A stretch of DNA of 25,474 nucleotides, from positions 1 to 25,474 of the forward strand of contig DLAF01000028.1 in assembly GCA_002492725.1 (NCBI GenBank), given 5' to 3'. Every line of letters starts with the position of its first letter. Positions within the stretch are counted from its first letter, which is position 1. Shown here piece by piece: positions 1-7,025 of the stretch. The notes beneath the pieces were generated by a model. That model made no database searches. It was not told where the DNA came from and saw only the letters and a program-made list of their open reading frames with translations. The position numbers and the translations under genes were made by a program. This stretch comes from Lachnospiraceae bacterium UBA7054. GTDB taxonomy: Bacteria; Bacillota; Clostridia; Lachnospirales; Lachnospiraceae.

Positions 1-55
1 CGGCTAAGCCGGTGGTTATGATTTTGCTGCTGTTTGACAGGAAACAGATTGCCCG

Positions 56-2080
56 TTATTGTCTTTCGAACACCGGCATATAGGTGATCGGACAATCTAC
101 GGTAACGGTGTTTCCTCCCTGATACATTTCGCCTGTGGAGGTCAGTTTCCAGCTTCCCGCGGGAAGATAGACGTCGCGCTTCCACTGGTTTAAATGCAGG
201 ACGGGCGCTGCCAGATACTTGTCTCCAAACATATACTGATCCTGCAGCGTCCAGCAGATCTCGTCCTCCGGGAATTCATAAAACATGGCCCGCAGGAGGG
301 GAGAGCCGTTTTCGTGCGCTTCCTGATACAGCCCCTTGATATAGTCGTGCATGGCGATGCGGACGTTGTAGTAGTCTTTCATGATAGCGTAGTTGTCTTC
401 GCCATAGCTCCAAAGCTCGTTGGGCTGGCCGGTGTGCAGATAGCCGCCGCCCCAGTCACGGTCGTCAAGCGGCGGGATGTTGTAAGGGCCTCTGTCGCCG
501 TGCATACGCAGAACGGGGGAGTAGACCGCAAACTGATACCAGCGGATCAAAAGCTGTCTGAAATCTTCGTCGTTTACATCATCCGTCATGAAGCCGCCGA
601 TATCCGTCGTCCACCAGGGAATGCCGGCAAGTCCCATGTTTATGCCGCACTGGATCTGATCGGCAAAGGCTTCGAAGGTGCTGGGCACGTCGCCTGACCA
701 CACCACATTTCCGTACTTCTGGGAGCCTGCCCATGCGCAGCGCAGGAGGTTCACCACAGCGCCCTTATTCTCCTTTTTCATGCCGTCGTAAAAGGCGCGG
801 CTGTACAGCTGCGGGTAGAGGTTGCTCACGGCAAGTGCCGGGCCTTCGTAGTAGCGGTAATTCTCAAAATCATACACACCGTAATCCGGCTCGGAATTGT
901 CCAGCCAGAAGGCATCGATACCGTAGTCAAAGTAGTTTTTCTTGCAGACCTCCCAGACATATTCCCTTGTCTCGGGATTGAAGGGATCGATTTCCACACA
1001 GTCACCCTGATAATCGTAGGTCTGCGCCGCGCCGCGTTCGGTGCGGATAAGGAGGCCACGCTCCATCATGGGGCCGAAATTTTCGCTCTTACGGTCAACG
1101 GAGGGCCAGACAGAGACGATGACCTTGATGCCCATAGCGTGGAGTTCGTCTACCATGGCCTTGGGGTCGGGCCAGTAAGTCTTGTCAAATTTCCAGTCGC
1201 CCTGTACCGTCCAGTGGAAGAAGTCGATGACGATCTGGTCGATCTTGATACCTTCTTTCTGATACTGGCGGGCCACGCTTAAGACTTCGTCCTGGGTGCG
1301 GTAGCGCAGTTTACACTGCCACAGGCCCATCAGATTTTCGGGGAACATTTCTGCGCGTCCCGTCACAGCGGTGTAGTTTGCCAGAATCTGCTTCGGGGTA
1401 TCCGCCGCGGTGATCCAGTAATCCATCTCTTTTGTTGCCCGCGCAATCCATTCGGTGTAGTTTGTGCCGAAAGTGACGCGGCCTACAGCCGGGTTGTTCC
1501 AGAGAAAGCCATAGCCCAGGGAAGAGACGGCAAAGGGCACGGAAATCTGAGAGTTGCGCTGGGCGAGCTCTAAGACGCAGCCTTTTAAGTTCATTACATC
1601 CTGCTGATATTGGCCCATACCGAATATTTTTTCTTCCTTGTTGCTTTCGAATTTTACATTCAAGGAATACTCGCTGCCGCCGATGACGCCCTTCCACTCA
1701 CGGTTCACCAGTTTCAGACAGCGGCTCTCTTTTGAGAGCGTACCGTCGTAGAATCTGAAATATTCCCGCAGAATCAGCACATCGTCCCGATAGAAGGAGA
1801 GGATGCCGGCGAAATTGACCACCGCTTTCAGTCTGCCGTTTACAATAGTGGCAATGGGTCGTTTGTCGATGGTGCCGTCACCTACCCAGTGATCCTCTTC
1901 GGTGATGGAGATCTTCGCATCCACACTCTTGACTTTCTCAGTCAATGCCCAGTCATTGCCGGTAACATTGGATGCCATGAAAGCGCGCACCCGAAAGGCA
2001 TCCTGTCCCCACGCCTCGATGCGTAATGTTTCCCCTGCGTTGCGGCATACCAGTGCGCCGCCGTCTTTAACAAATTGCAT
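56..2080 (-). CDS. Glycoside hydrolase family 31 (alpha-xylosidase/alpha-glucosidase-like)
   Basis: A 674-residue cytoplasmic enzyme (no signal peptide) that should cleave a terminal non-reducing alpha-linked sugar from an oligosaccharide by a retaining mechanism. Seen: an N-terminal beta-sandwich (about 1-245), a TIM barrel (about 250-560) with the nucleophile region WLDNSEPD (Asp394) and the acid/base region WSGDVPSTF (Asp464), the WWTTDIGGF segment at 489-497, and a C-terminal beta domain. Length is normal for the family. GGGGG lies 5 nt before the ATG. It is transcribed divergently from an AraC regulator, which suggests a local sugar-responsive pair. Substrate (xyloside, glucoside or other) cannot be read from sequence. 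A small hairpin at 30-47 lies beyond the stop but has no T-tract, so the terminator is not identified. Confidence 0.92.
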   Translation of the reverse strand: MQFVKDGGALVCRNAGETLRIEAWGQDAFRVRAFMASNVTGNDWALTEKVKSVDAKISITEEDHWVGDGTIDKRPIATIVNGRLKAVVNFAGILSFYRDDVLILREYFRFYDGTLSKESRCLKLVNREWKGVIGGSEYSLNVKFESNKEEKIFGMGQYQQDVMNLKGCVLELAQRNSQISVPFAVSSLGYGFLWNNPAVGRVTFGTNYTEWIARATKEMDYWITAADTPKQILANYTAVTGRAEMFPENLMGLWQCKLRYRTQDEVLSVARQYQKEGIKIDQIVIDFFHWTVQGDWKFDKTYWPDPKAMVDELHAMGIKVIVSVWPSVDRKSENFGPMMERGLLIRTERGAAQTYDYQGDCVEIDPFNPETREYVWEVCKKNYFDYGIDAFWLDNSEPDYGVYDFENYRYYEGPALAVSNLYPQLYSRAFYDGMKKENKGAVVNLLRCAWAGSQKYGNVVWSGDVPSTFEAFADQIQCGINMGLAGIPWWTTDIGGFMTDDVNDEDFRQLLIRWYQFAVYSPVLRMHGDRGPYNIPPLDDRDWGGGYLHTGQPNELWSYGEDNYAIMKDYYNVRIAMHDYIKGLYQEAHENGSPLLRAMFYEFPEDEICWTLQDQYMFGDKYLAAPVLHLNQWKRDVYLPAGSWKLTSTGEMYQGGNTVTVDCPITYMPVFERQ

Positions 2081-2095
2081 GTTTACCCCCGTTCT

Positions 2096-2116
2096 GAAGC
2101 CAAGGCTTCTTTTTTT
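2096..2116. other. Small hairpin in the GH31 leader
   Basis: GAAGC-CAAG-GCTTC (2096-2109) is followed on the plus strand by seven T. On the plus strand it looks like a short terminator but no plus-strand gene precedes it. On the minus strand it is a stem-loop about 15 nt upstream of the GH31 start codon and could affect translation. The stem is only 5 bp. Confidence 0.3.
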
Positions 2117-2139
2117 AGTTTTGATTCCAGCTTATTTCA

Positions 2140-2168
2140 TTGAAAAGAAAAGCGTATAATAGTATAAT
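2140..2168 (+). promoter_or_regulatory. SigA-type promoter for the AraC regulator gene
   Basis: TTGAAA (2140-2145), 17-nt spacer, perfect TATAAT (2163-2168). The -10 lies inside the 19-bp palindrome at 2157-2175, so a factor bound there should compete with RNA polymerase. Confidence 0.6.
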
Positions 2169-2175
2169 ACTATTA
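2157..2175. promoter_or_regulatory. 19-bp perfect palindrome, putative operator between GH31 and AraC genes
   Basis: TAATAGTATAATACTATTA is perfectly symmetric about position 2166. Its right part, ATAATACTAT (2164-2173), recurs as a direct copy at 2211-2220, 47 bp downstream. Position between divergent genes suggests a binding site of the adjacent AraC protein or a global regulator, but AT-rich promoter sequence can be symmetric by chance. Confidence 0.45.
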
Positions 2176-2253
2176 CCAAAGGCGGATTTCTATTGGAATG
2201 CTACCCTAATATAATACTATCGTATCTTCTGGAGAGGGAAAAGAGGGACACGA

Positions 2254-3126
2254 ATGCCAAACAGCGAAACGCGGGAGAAGCGACAGCACAGTACCACCTG
2301 GATTCCTTACAGCCACTACGAATGCCGGATGCCGGAAGAGTATATGAATGTTCCCATGCATTGGCACGGAGAATTTGAGCTGATTTATGTAAGACAGGGA
2401 CGGGGAGAATTTTGGTGCGGCGGACGCAAACGGGAGGCGAAGGCGGGCGAGCTTTTGCTGGTGCCGCCCAATATGCTTCACGCGGCCTATCCCGGGGAGG
2501 GGGAGGAACTTGTTTATGATGCGCTGGTGTTCAGTCCTGTCTTTTTGGGGGCGGGCAGTGGCGATCGTTGTACCAATGAGTGCATTCGCCCCATGATCAA
2601 GGGGCATGTGCAGATCAATGTCTGTATCCGTAAGGAGGATGCGGGTTACGAGGAGCTTAAGCAGACGGCAGAACAGATTTTTGTCTGCGTGCAGAAAAAC
2701 AGCGCCAGAATGGATCTGCTTCTAAAGAGTGAGCTGCTTCGTTTTATCTGGATTTTGGAGGACAAGGGCGGCATTCTCTTACAGGAAGGAGGAGCGGAGG
2801 AGAGCGAGGCGGTTCGTCCTGCCTTAGAATACATGGCGGCGCATTTTCGTGAGGAAATCACGGTGGAGCGGCTGGCGGCCCTCTCTCATCTGAGCCGCAG
2901 TCATTTTATGAGGTGTTTTCGGAAGGCGGTGGGGATCGGCGCCATTGAGCACCTTTCCCAGCTGCGGATCAGGGCGGCCTGCGAGGCACTTTGCGACAGC
3001 TCGGAGCAGATTGCGGATATCGCCTATGCCTGCGGCTACGGCAACCTTTCCAATTTCAACCGGCAGTTTTTGAAAAAGGTGGGCTGCTCCCCGAAGGAGT
3101 ACAGGAAGCGGAACAGAAGTATTTAA
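2254..3126 (+). CDS. AraC-family transcriptional regulator with N-terminal cupin
   Basis: A 290-residue one-component regulator. The N-terminal half has the cupin sugar-binding signature of the family (MHWHGEFELIYV at about 30-41, then a glycine-rich beta stretch). The C-terminal 100 residues carry the two helix-turn-helix motifs of AraC/XylS proteins (ERLAALSHLSRSHFMRCFRK and IADIAYACGYGNLSNFNRQF, ending SPKEYRK). GAGGG lies 7 nt before the ATG. It is divergent from the GH31 gene and probably activates it when the cognate sugar is present; that link is inferred from position. A strong terminator follows at 3173-3211. Confidence 0.93.
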   Translation: MPNSETREKRQHSTTWIPYSHYECRMPEEYMNVPMHWHGEFELIYVRQGRGEFWCGGRKREAKAGELLLVPPNMLHAAYPGEGEELVYDALVFSPVFLGAGSGDRCTNECIRPMIKGHVQINVCIRKEDAGYEELKQTAEQIFVCVQKNSARMDLLLKSELLRFIWILEDKGGILLQEGGAEESEAVRPALEYMAAHFREEITVERLAALSHLSRSHFMRCFRKAVGIGAIEHLSQLRIRAACEALCDSSEQIADIAYACGYGNLSNFNRQFLKKVGCSPKEYRKRNRSI

Positions 3127-3134
3127 AACAGGTG

Positions 3135-3163
3135 TGGAAAAAAGAAATTTCCTGTGATAGAAT
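3135..3163 (+). promoter_or_regulatory. Possible extended -10 promoter for purF leader
   Basis: TGGAAA (3135-3140), 17-nt spacer, TAGAAT (3158-3163) with an extended -10 TG (TGATAGAAT). Transcription would begin near 3170, just before the terminator hairpin at 3173-3211, so the hairpin would lie at the 5' end of a purF transcript. The -35 matches consensus at only four positions. Confidence 0.4.
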
Positions 3164-3172
3164 AGAGACGTT

Positions 3173-3211
3173 GGGACAAAGAAGTCTGAGAGGATTTCTT
3201 TGTCCCTTTTT
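3173..3211 (+). terminator. Intrinsic terminator after AraC gene, possible purF attenuator
   Basis: An 11-bp perfect stem, GGGACAAAGAA (3173-3183) with TTCTTTGTCCC (3196-3206), is followed by TTTTT (3207-3211). It ends the AraC transcript. If the promoter at 3135-3163 is used it would also lie in the purF leader. Confidence 0.85.
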
Positions 3212-3215
3212 GCGC

Positions 3216-3283
3216 GCATAAGCAGAGTCAGAAGACATGCTGTGTAGATGTCATGCTTGCATGAGCAGTGAGTCTGCTTATGC
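3216..3283. repeat. 15-nt inverted repeat in the purF leader
   Basis: Left arm GCATAAGCAGAGTCA (3216-3230) and right arm TGAGTCTGCTTATGC (3269-3283) pair at 14 of 15 positions. The 38-nt loop holds smaller pairings, GACAT/ATGTC (3234-3238 with 3248-3252) and CATGC-TT-GCATG (3252-3263). The right arm ends 16 nt before the purF GGAGG. It does not look like the purine (xpt-type) riboswitch. It may be an RNA leader element or a DNA dyad. Confidence 0.6.
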
Positions 3284-3311
3284 AAGGAAGATGGAAAACG
3301 GAGGAAAGAAT

Positions 3312-4709
3312 ATGGCGGAAATCAAAGAGGCTTGCGGCGTTATCGGTATGTATGGACCGGAAGGGGAGAACGTGGCGCCTTCCCTCTACTATGGGCTTAC
3401 GGCGCTGCAGCACAGGGGACAGGAGGCCTGCGGGATAGCGGTCTCAAAAACCGATAAAGAGAGGGGCAATGTCTGTTTTCACAAAGATCTTGGATTGGTG
3501 AGTGAAGTGCTCACAAAAGAAGTGATGGAAAAGATGGACGGCAACATTGGGCTGGGGCATGTGCGCTATTCGACGACGGGGGCATCCGTGGCGGAGAATG
3601 CGCAGCCTTTGGTGCTTTCTTATATTAAAGGGACGCTGGCTCTTTCGCATAACGGCAATCTCATCAACACACCGGAATTAAAATGGGAATTGATCCAGAA
3701 CGGAGCGATATTCCACACCACCACAGATTCGGAGGTGATTGCTTTTCATATCGCCAGAGAACGGGTACATTCGGCCACGGTGGAGGAGGCAGTTTATAAA
3801 ACGGCTTTGAAAATAAAAGGAGGCTATGCACTGGTCATTATGAGTCCCCGCAAACTGATCGGGGTGAGAGACCCTTACGGGTTAAAACCCCTTTGTCTGG
3901 GGAAGCGGGACAAGACCTTTGTGCTGGCTTCGGAATCCTGTGCGCTTACAGCCGTCGGCGCAGCGTTTGTGCGGGATATTCTGCCGGGAGAAGTGGTTAC
4001 AATCTCAGGGGATCGGCTCAGTTCGCAGATGCTGCCGCAGGCGGGGCAGTGTGCTCACTGTATTTTTGAATATATTTACTTTGCCAGACTGGACAGTACC
4101 ATGGACGGGGTGCGGGTGTATGATGCCAGAATACAAGCCGGGAAAAAGCTGGCGCAGACGTATCCCGTGGAGGCGGATCTGGTGACCGGTGTGCCGGAGT
4201 CAGGGCTTCCCGCGGCGCAGGGCTATGCGCAGGAGAGCGGTGTGCCTTTCGGTCTGGCCTTCTATAAGAACGGCTACATCGGCAGGACTTTCATCAAGCC
4301 CACGCAGAAAGAACGGGAGTCCGCTGTCCGCATGAAACTGAACGTGCTGGAATCGGCGGTAAAAGATAAGCGGATCGTTTTGGTGGATGATTCCATTGTG
4401 CGTGGCACTACCATTGCCAACCTGATCCGCATGTTAAAGGAGGCGGGTGCAAAAGCGGTGCATGTAAGAATCAGTTCGCCGCCGTTTCTCCATCCCTGTT
4501 ATTTCGGCACCGACGTGCCTTCCAATTCTCAGCTCATCGCTGCAAACCACAGTGAGGAGGCAATACGCGAGATGATTGGGGCGGATTCTTTGGGGTATCT
4601 GCGAAAGGAAGATCTTGCGGAAATGGCGGGAGGGCTGTCTTTGTGCAAGGCGTGCTTCGACGGAGCCTATCCGATGGATGTAAGCGGCGCTGCCGGGCAG
4701 TTTTCCTGA
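3312..4709 (+). CDS. purF: Amidophosphoribosyltransferase
   Basis: First committed step of purine synthesis: PRPP plus glutamine gives 5-phosphoribosylamine. The ATG at 3312 follows GGAGG with a 7-nt gap and gives 465 residues. An upstream in-frame ATG at 3237 lies in the leader hairpin and lacks an RBS. The start leaves a 7-residue propeptide before Cys8 (ACGVIGMYG), the N-terminal nucleophile of the glutaminase after cleavage. Also seen: the PRPP loop VLVDDSIVRGTT, and cysteines in CIFEYIYF, PCYFG and LCKACF at the places of the [4Fe-4S] ligands of the Bacillus-type enzyme. It stands alone, without other pur genes in the window. Confidence 0.96.
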   Translation: MAEIKEACGVIGMYGPEGENVAPSLYYGLTALQHRGQEACGIAVSKTDKERGNVCFHKDLGLVSEVLTKEVMEKMDGNIGLGHVRYSTTGASVAENAQPLVLSYIKGTLALSHNGNLINTPELKWELIQNGAIFHTTTDSEVIAFHIARERVHSATVEEAVYKTALKIKGGYALVIMSPRKLIGVRDPYGLKPLCLGKRDKTFVLASESCALTAVGAAFVRDILPGEVVTISGDRLSSQMLPQAGQCAHCIFEYIYFARLDSTMDGVRVYDARIQAGKKLAQTYPVEADLVTGVPESGLPAAQGYAQESGVPFGLAFYKNGYIGRTFIKPTQKERESAVRMKLNVLESAVKDKRIVLVDDSIVRGTTIANLIRMLKEAGAKAVHVRISSPPFLHPCYFGTDVPSNSQLIAANHSEEAIREMIGADSLGYLRKEDLAEMAGGLSLCKACFDGAYPMDVSGAAGQFS

Positions 4710-4724
4710 CCCGTTTAGCGCCGC
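4684..4724 (+). terminator. GC-rich stem-loop at the purF end, possible terminator
   Basis: GCGGCGCT (4684-4691) pairs perfectly with AGCGCCGC (4717-4724). Inside, CGGGCAG pairs with CTGACCCG with one bulge. It overlaps the purF stop and lies between convergent genes, but no T-tract follows, so its role as a terminator is uncertain. Confidence 0.4.
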
Positions 4725-4749
4725 CCAAAGGGCTGATTGTTTCTATGCT

Positions 4750-5373
4750 TTATGGTTCGATTGCGTTCAAATAATTCAGGGTTCCTTTGGCGACGCCGGT
4801 ACCCTGTTCCAACAGGGAAATCAGTCCCCGTATGGTGTACTCACAGTCTTCCGGCGTGGTGGAGAGAAAGGTATTGTTCAGCTTGACACCAAGGACGATC
4901 AGCACGATCTCTGCCAGTGCCTCGGGATAGTCAAAATGAATTTCTCCTGTATCAATGCCCTGTCTGATGATCTTTGCCAGGTTTGGCTTTAATTCCGAAA
5001 TCAAATAATTTAAATATTTCTGGTGCAGATAAGCGGATTCCTGAATGGTGATGGTTCTGTTTTTTTCATTGCCCTGCTTGAGAAAGGCGGCAGCGGAGCT
5101 GCGGCAGGCCTGAAACAGCATGGCCATTCGCGTAAAGGGCGGGATATCCGTCTGATCCGCCAGTTTTTTTGCGGTCTGCAGGGGCGCTTCATAATTTCTT
5201 CTGATCAGCGCGTCTAAAATCGCCTCTTTTGACGGAAAATAGTAATAGACGCTGCCCTTGCCGATACCGGCCTTGGAGGCGATGTCGCTCACAGAGATAT
5301 TCGACATGCTTTTATCAACCATGAGTTGCTGGAGCGCGTCCAGGATTTTATCGTATTTTTGCGTGTCTGCCAT
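4750..5373 (-). CDS. TetR/AcrR-family transcriptional regulator
   Basis: A 207-residue repressor-type protein. The N-terminal HTH is clear (residues about 20-55: ISVSDIASKAGIGKGSVYYYF then PSKEAILDALI); the rest is an alpha-helical ligand domain with no recognisable ligand motif. I chose the ATG at 5373 (MADTQKYDKILDAL) because GGAAAGG precedes it and TetR proteins start just before the HTH; an open frame continues upstream to a TTG at 5430 without a good RBS. It is divergent from the SCP2/hydrolase/condensation/ACP/ligase operon, whose promoter carries two matching palindromes. It very likely represses that operon, possibly in response to an acyl-CoA or fatty acid as many lipid-operon TetR proteins do; the ligand is inferred. 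Confidence 0.92.
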   Translation of the reverse strand: MADTQKYDKILDALQQLMVDKSMSNISVSDIASKAGIGKGSVYYYFPSKEAILDALIRRNYEAPLQTAKKLADQTDIPPFTRMAMLFQACRSSAAAFLKQGNEKNRTITIQESAYLHQKYLNYLISELKPNLAKIIRQGIDTGEIHFDYPEALAEIVLIVLGVKLNNTFLSTTPEDCEYTIRGLISLLEQGTGVAKGTLNYLNAIEP

Positions 5374-5450
5374 GGTGGGCGCCTTTCCGTAGAAAATATT
5401 TTTGTTCGCAGTGCACATTCGAAAAACCAATACTCATTGCCTTCGCGAAG

Positions 5451-5479
5451 ATTTTAACACAGAATTGCGCTGCCGACAA
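5451..5479 (-). promoter_or_regulatory. Promoter of the TetR gene
   Basis: On the minus strand TTGTCG (plus 5474-5479), 17-nt spacer, TAAAAT (plus 5451-5456). The predicted start falls at the 10-bp palindrome CTTCGCGAAG (5441-5450). It lies about 40 bp from the nearest operator palindrome, so autoregulation is possible but not obvious. Confidence 0.5.
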
Positions 5480-5517
5480 TCGCCATACGAAAAATGTTGG
5501 AAAAATTTTTTAAACAT

Positions 5518-5534
5518 ATTGACCGACGGTCGAA
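5518..5534. promoter_or_regulatory. Putative TetR operator 1, overlapping the -35
   Basis: ATTGAC-CGACG-GTCGAA, with a perfect inner dyad GACCG-A-CGGTC at 5521-5531. It covers the -35 of the operon promoter. It shares GAC-N5-GTCGAA with the second site at 5561-5577; the centres are 43 bp apart, about four helical turns. Confidence 0.7.
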
Positions 5535-5548
5535 AGGTGTGCTATTGT
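5519..5548 (+). promoter_or_regulatory. Promoter of the SCP2-hydrolase-condensation-ACP-ligase operon
   Basis: TTGACC (5519-5524), 18-nt spacer, extended -10 TGCTATTGT with the hexamer at 5543-5548. Start of transcription is expected near 5555, between the two operator palindromes, which fits TetR repression. Confidence 0.7.
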
Positions 5549-5560
5549 TAGATAGACAAA

Positions 5561-5577
5561 TTCGACTGGTGGTCGAA
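5561..5577. promoter_or_regulatory. Putative TetR operator 2, just after the transcription start
   Basis: TTCGAC-TGGTG-GTCGAA is a perfect 6-bp inverted repeat with a 5-bp centre, beginning about 6 nt after the predicted start. Same right half-site as operator 1. Confidence 0.7.
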
Positions 5578-5635
5578 AAATGTAGAAAGGAAAAGAAGGG
5601 AGAAAGATGCTCCCGGGAGGAGGAAAAGGAAGATC

Positions 5636-6019
5636 ATGACTTACGCGGATTTTTTTTATGACATGAAAGGAAGATTCATGGGGGCGGATGTGAGCGATAT
5701 TCAGGAGCATCTGGCTTTTGAGTTTAACATTGAAGATGAGGAGGCGGGCGGTGCCTTCTATGTGGAAGTTAAGGACGGGGAGCTTTTCGTAGAGCCTTAC
5801 GAGTATTACGACAGGGACGCGAAATTCATCTGCGCGCCGGAGGTACTTACCAAGATTGCCGAGGGGGAGATGGATCCCGTGTGGGCCTTTACCACGCAGA
5901 AACTTAAGGTGGAGGGCAGCATTGAAAAGGCGCTGCGCTTAAAGGACATCATCGAGGCAAAACAGCGGCAGATCAAAAAGGAAGCAAAGGAAGCAAAGAA
6001 GGCGGAGAAAAATAAATGA
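5636..6019 (+). CDS. SCP2 sterol-binding-domain-like lipid carrier protein
   Basis: A 127-residue soluble protein resembling the SCP2 fold: a helix at the start (YADFFYDMKGRF), alternating strands with GGAFYVEVKDGELFVEP, and the family-typical C-terminal part, where KLKVEGSIEKALRL lies. SCP2 domains bind fatty acyl chains or other lipids in a hydrophobic pocket. The last 20 residues are Lys/Ala/Glu-rich and probably disordered. First gene of the operon; a GGAGG-rich RBS precedes the ATG, and the TGA overlaps the next start by 4 bp (ATGA), so translation of the two is coupled. Context suggests it carries an acyl substrate or product of the ligase/condensation enzymes; that is inference. Confidence 0.82.
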   Translation: MTYADFFYDMKGRFMGADVSDIQEHLAFEFNIEDEEAGGAFYVEVKDGELFVEPYEYYDRDAKFICAPEVLTKIAEGEMDPVWAFTTQKLKVEGSIEKALRLKDIIEAKQRQIKKEAKEAKKAEKNK

Positions 6020-6993
6020 GGAAAAAGACAGGAAAGAGGGGACATGGTCTCTTAAAGGCGGCGGTGGCAGGAATCGGCCTTGCGGCGGCTGCAGCAGGAG
6101 GAGAAATCGCCTATTTTTACGGGCGCACCATGAAGCGCGGTAAGGCGAAGACCGAGCGCACGATCAAGATGGCAGGCACGGACTGGAATCAGTATATGGA
6201 TATGATTCAGGAGCGTAAGACTGCCATGCTGGCCAGACCGCACAGCGATTTATGGCAGGAAAGCTACGACGGTTTAAAGCTCCACGCGACGTACTTCCCT
6301 GCACAGACGGGAGCGGAAAAGAAAAAGATTGTCATCTGTTTCCACGGTTATACCAGCCAGGGAATGTCGGATTATATCGGCCTTTCTGACTACTATCAAA
6401 AGAGGGGCTTCGCGATGCTTCTGCCCGATGCCAGAGCGCATGGCACAAGTGAGGGTGAGTATGTGGGCTTTGGCTGCCTTGACAGAAAGGATGCTCTTGT
6501 GTGGATCGACTGGGCGGTAGGGGAGCTTGGAGAGGAGGTAGAGATCCTGCTCCACGGGACGTCCATGGGGGCGGCTACGCTTTTGATGCTGAGCGGTCTG
6601 GAAGTGCCGCATCAGGTAAAGGGAATCGTCTCTGACTGCGGGTTTACTTCTCCCAAGGAGGTGTTTACGCATGTACTGCATTCCATGTATCATCTGCCGG
6701 CTTTTCCGGTGATCCCGGGAGCGGATGTGGTGAATCGCCGTCTGGCGGGCTACGGGATGGACGAGTGCAATGCCAAAAGAGAAGTGGAGAAGGCCACGGT
6801 GCCGATCCTGTTCATTCATGGCAGTGCGGACACCTTTGTACCCTGCAGTATGTGTGACGAAATTTATGAGCACTGCGCTTCCCCGAAGCGCAAACTGATC
6901 GTGGAGGGGGCGGCCCACGCGGAGAGTTACTACAAGGATATGGAAAGCTATGAGAATGCGCTGACAACGTTTATTGCGGAAACAATGAGCTGA
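6016..6993 (+). CDS. Membrane-anchored alpha/beta hydrolase
   Basis: A 325-residue serine hydrolase. A basic N-terminus (MRKKTGKRG) and a hydrophobic Ala/Gly-rich segment (about 12-36) look like an uncleaved signal anchor, so the catalytic domain may sit outside the membrane. The alpha/beta-hydrolase triad is visible: Ser183 in GTSMG, Asp272 in HGSAD and His301 in GAAHAES; CFHGYTSQG at about 108-116 is the oxyanion-hole region. It starts inside the SCP2 stop codon. In this operon it could be an acyl esterase, thioesterase or amidase that frees fatty acids or releases product; no specificity motif is visible. The family also includes many unrelated peptidases and esterases. Confidence 0.88.
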   Translation: MRKKTGKRGHGLLKAAVAGIGLAAAAAGGEIAYFYGRTMKRGKAKTERTIKMAGTDWNQYMDMIQERKTAMLARPHSDLWQESYDGLKLHATYFPAQTGAEKKKIVICFHGYTSQGMSDYIGLSDYYQKRGFAMLLPDARAHGTSEGEYVGFGCLDRKDALVWIDWAVGELGEEVEILLHGTSMGAATLLMLSGLEVPHQVKGIVSDCGFTSPKEVFTHVLHSMYHLPAFPVIPGADVVNRRLAGYGMDECNAKREVEKATVPILFIHGSADTFVPCSMCDEIYEHCASPKRKLIVEGAAHAESYYKDMESYENALTTFIAETMS

Positions 6994-7025
6994 TTCGGGT
7001 GATCGTATGAGAGGGGACAAAAAAC

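Noticed and set aside
1..55. Small hairpin CTGTTT-GACAGG-AAACAG (30-47) downstream of GH31 as terminator
   Set aside because: Six base pairs without a T-tract in the minus direction; not enough to call.
3237..3311. Upstream extension of purF by 25 residues
   Set aside because: It lies in the leader hairpin and lacks an RBS, and the enzyme needs only a short propeptide before its catalytic Cys.
3212..3311. Purine (xpt-type) riboswitch upstream of purF
   Set aside because: I could not find the conserved purine-aptamer core or its three-way junction. The hairpin there is a simple long inverted repeat.
5374..5430. Longer TetR protein starting at a TTG at 5430
   Set aside because: No good RBS, and the extra residues do not resemble a TetR N-terminus; the ATG at 5373 has GGAAAGG.
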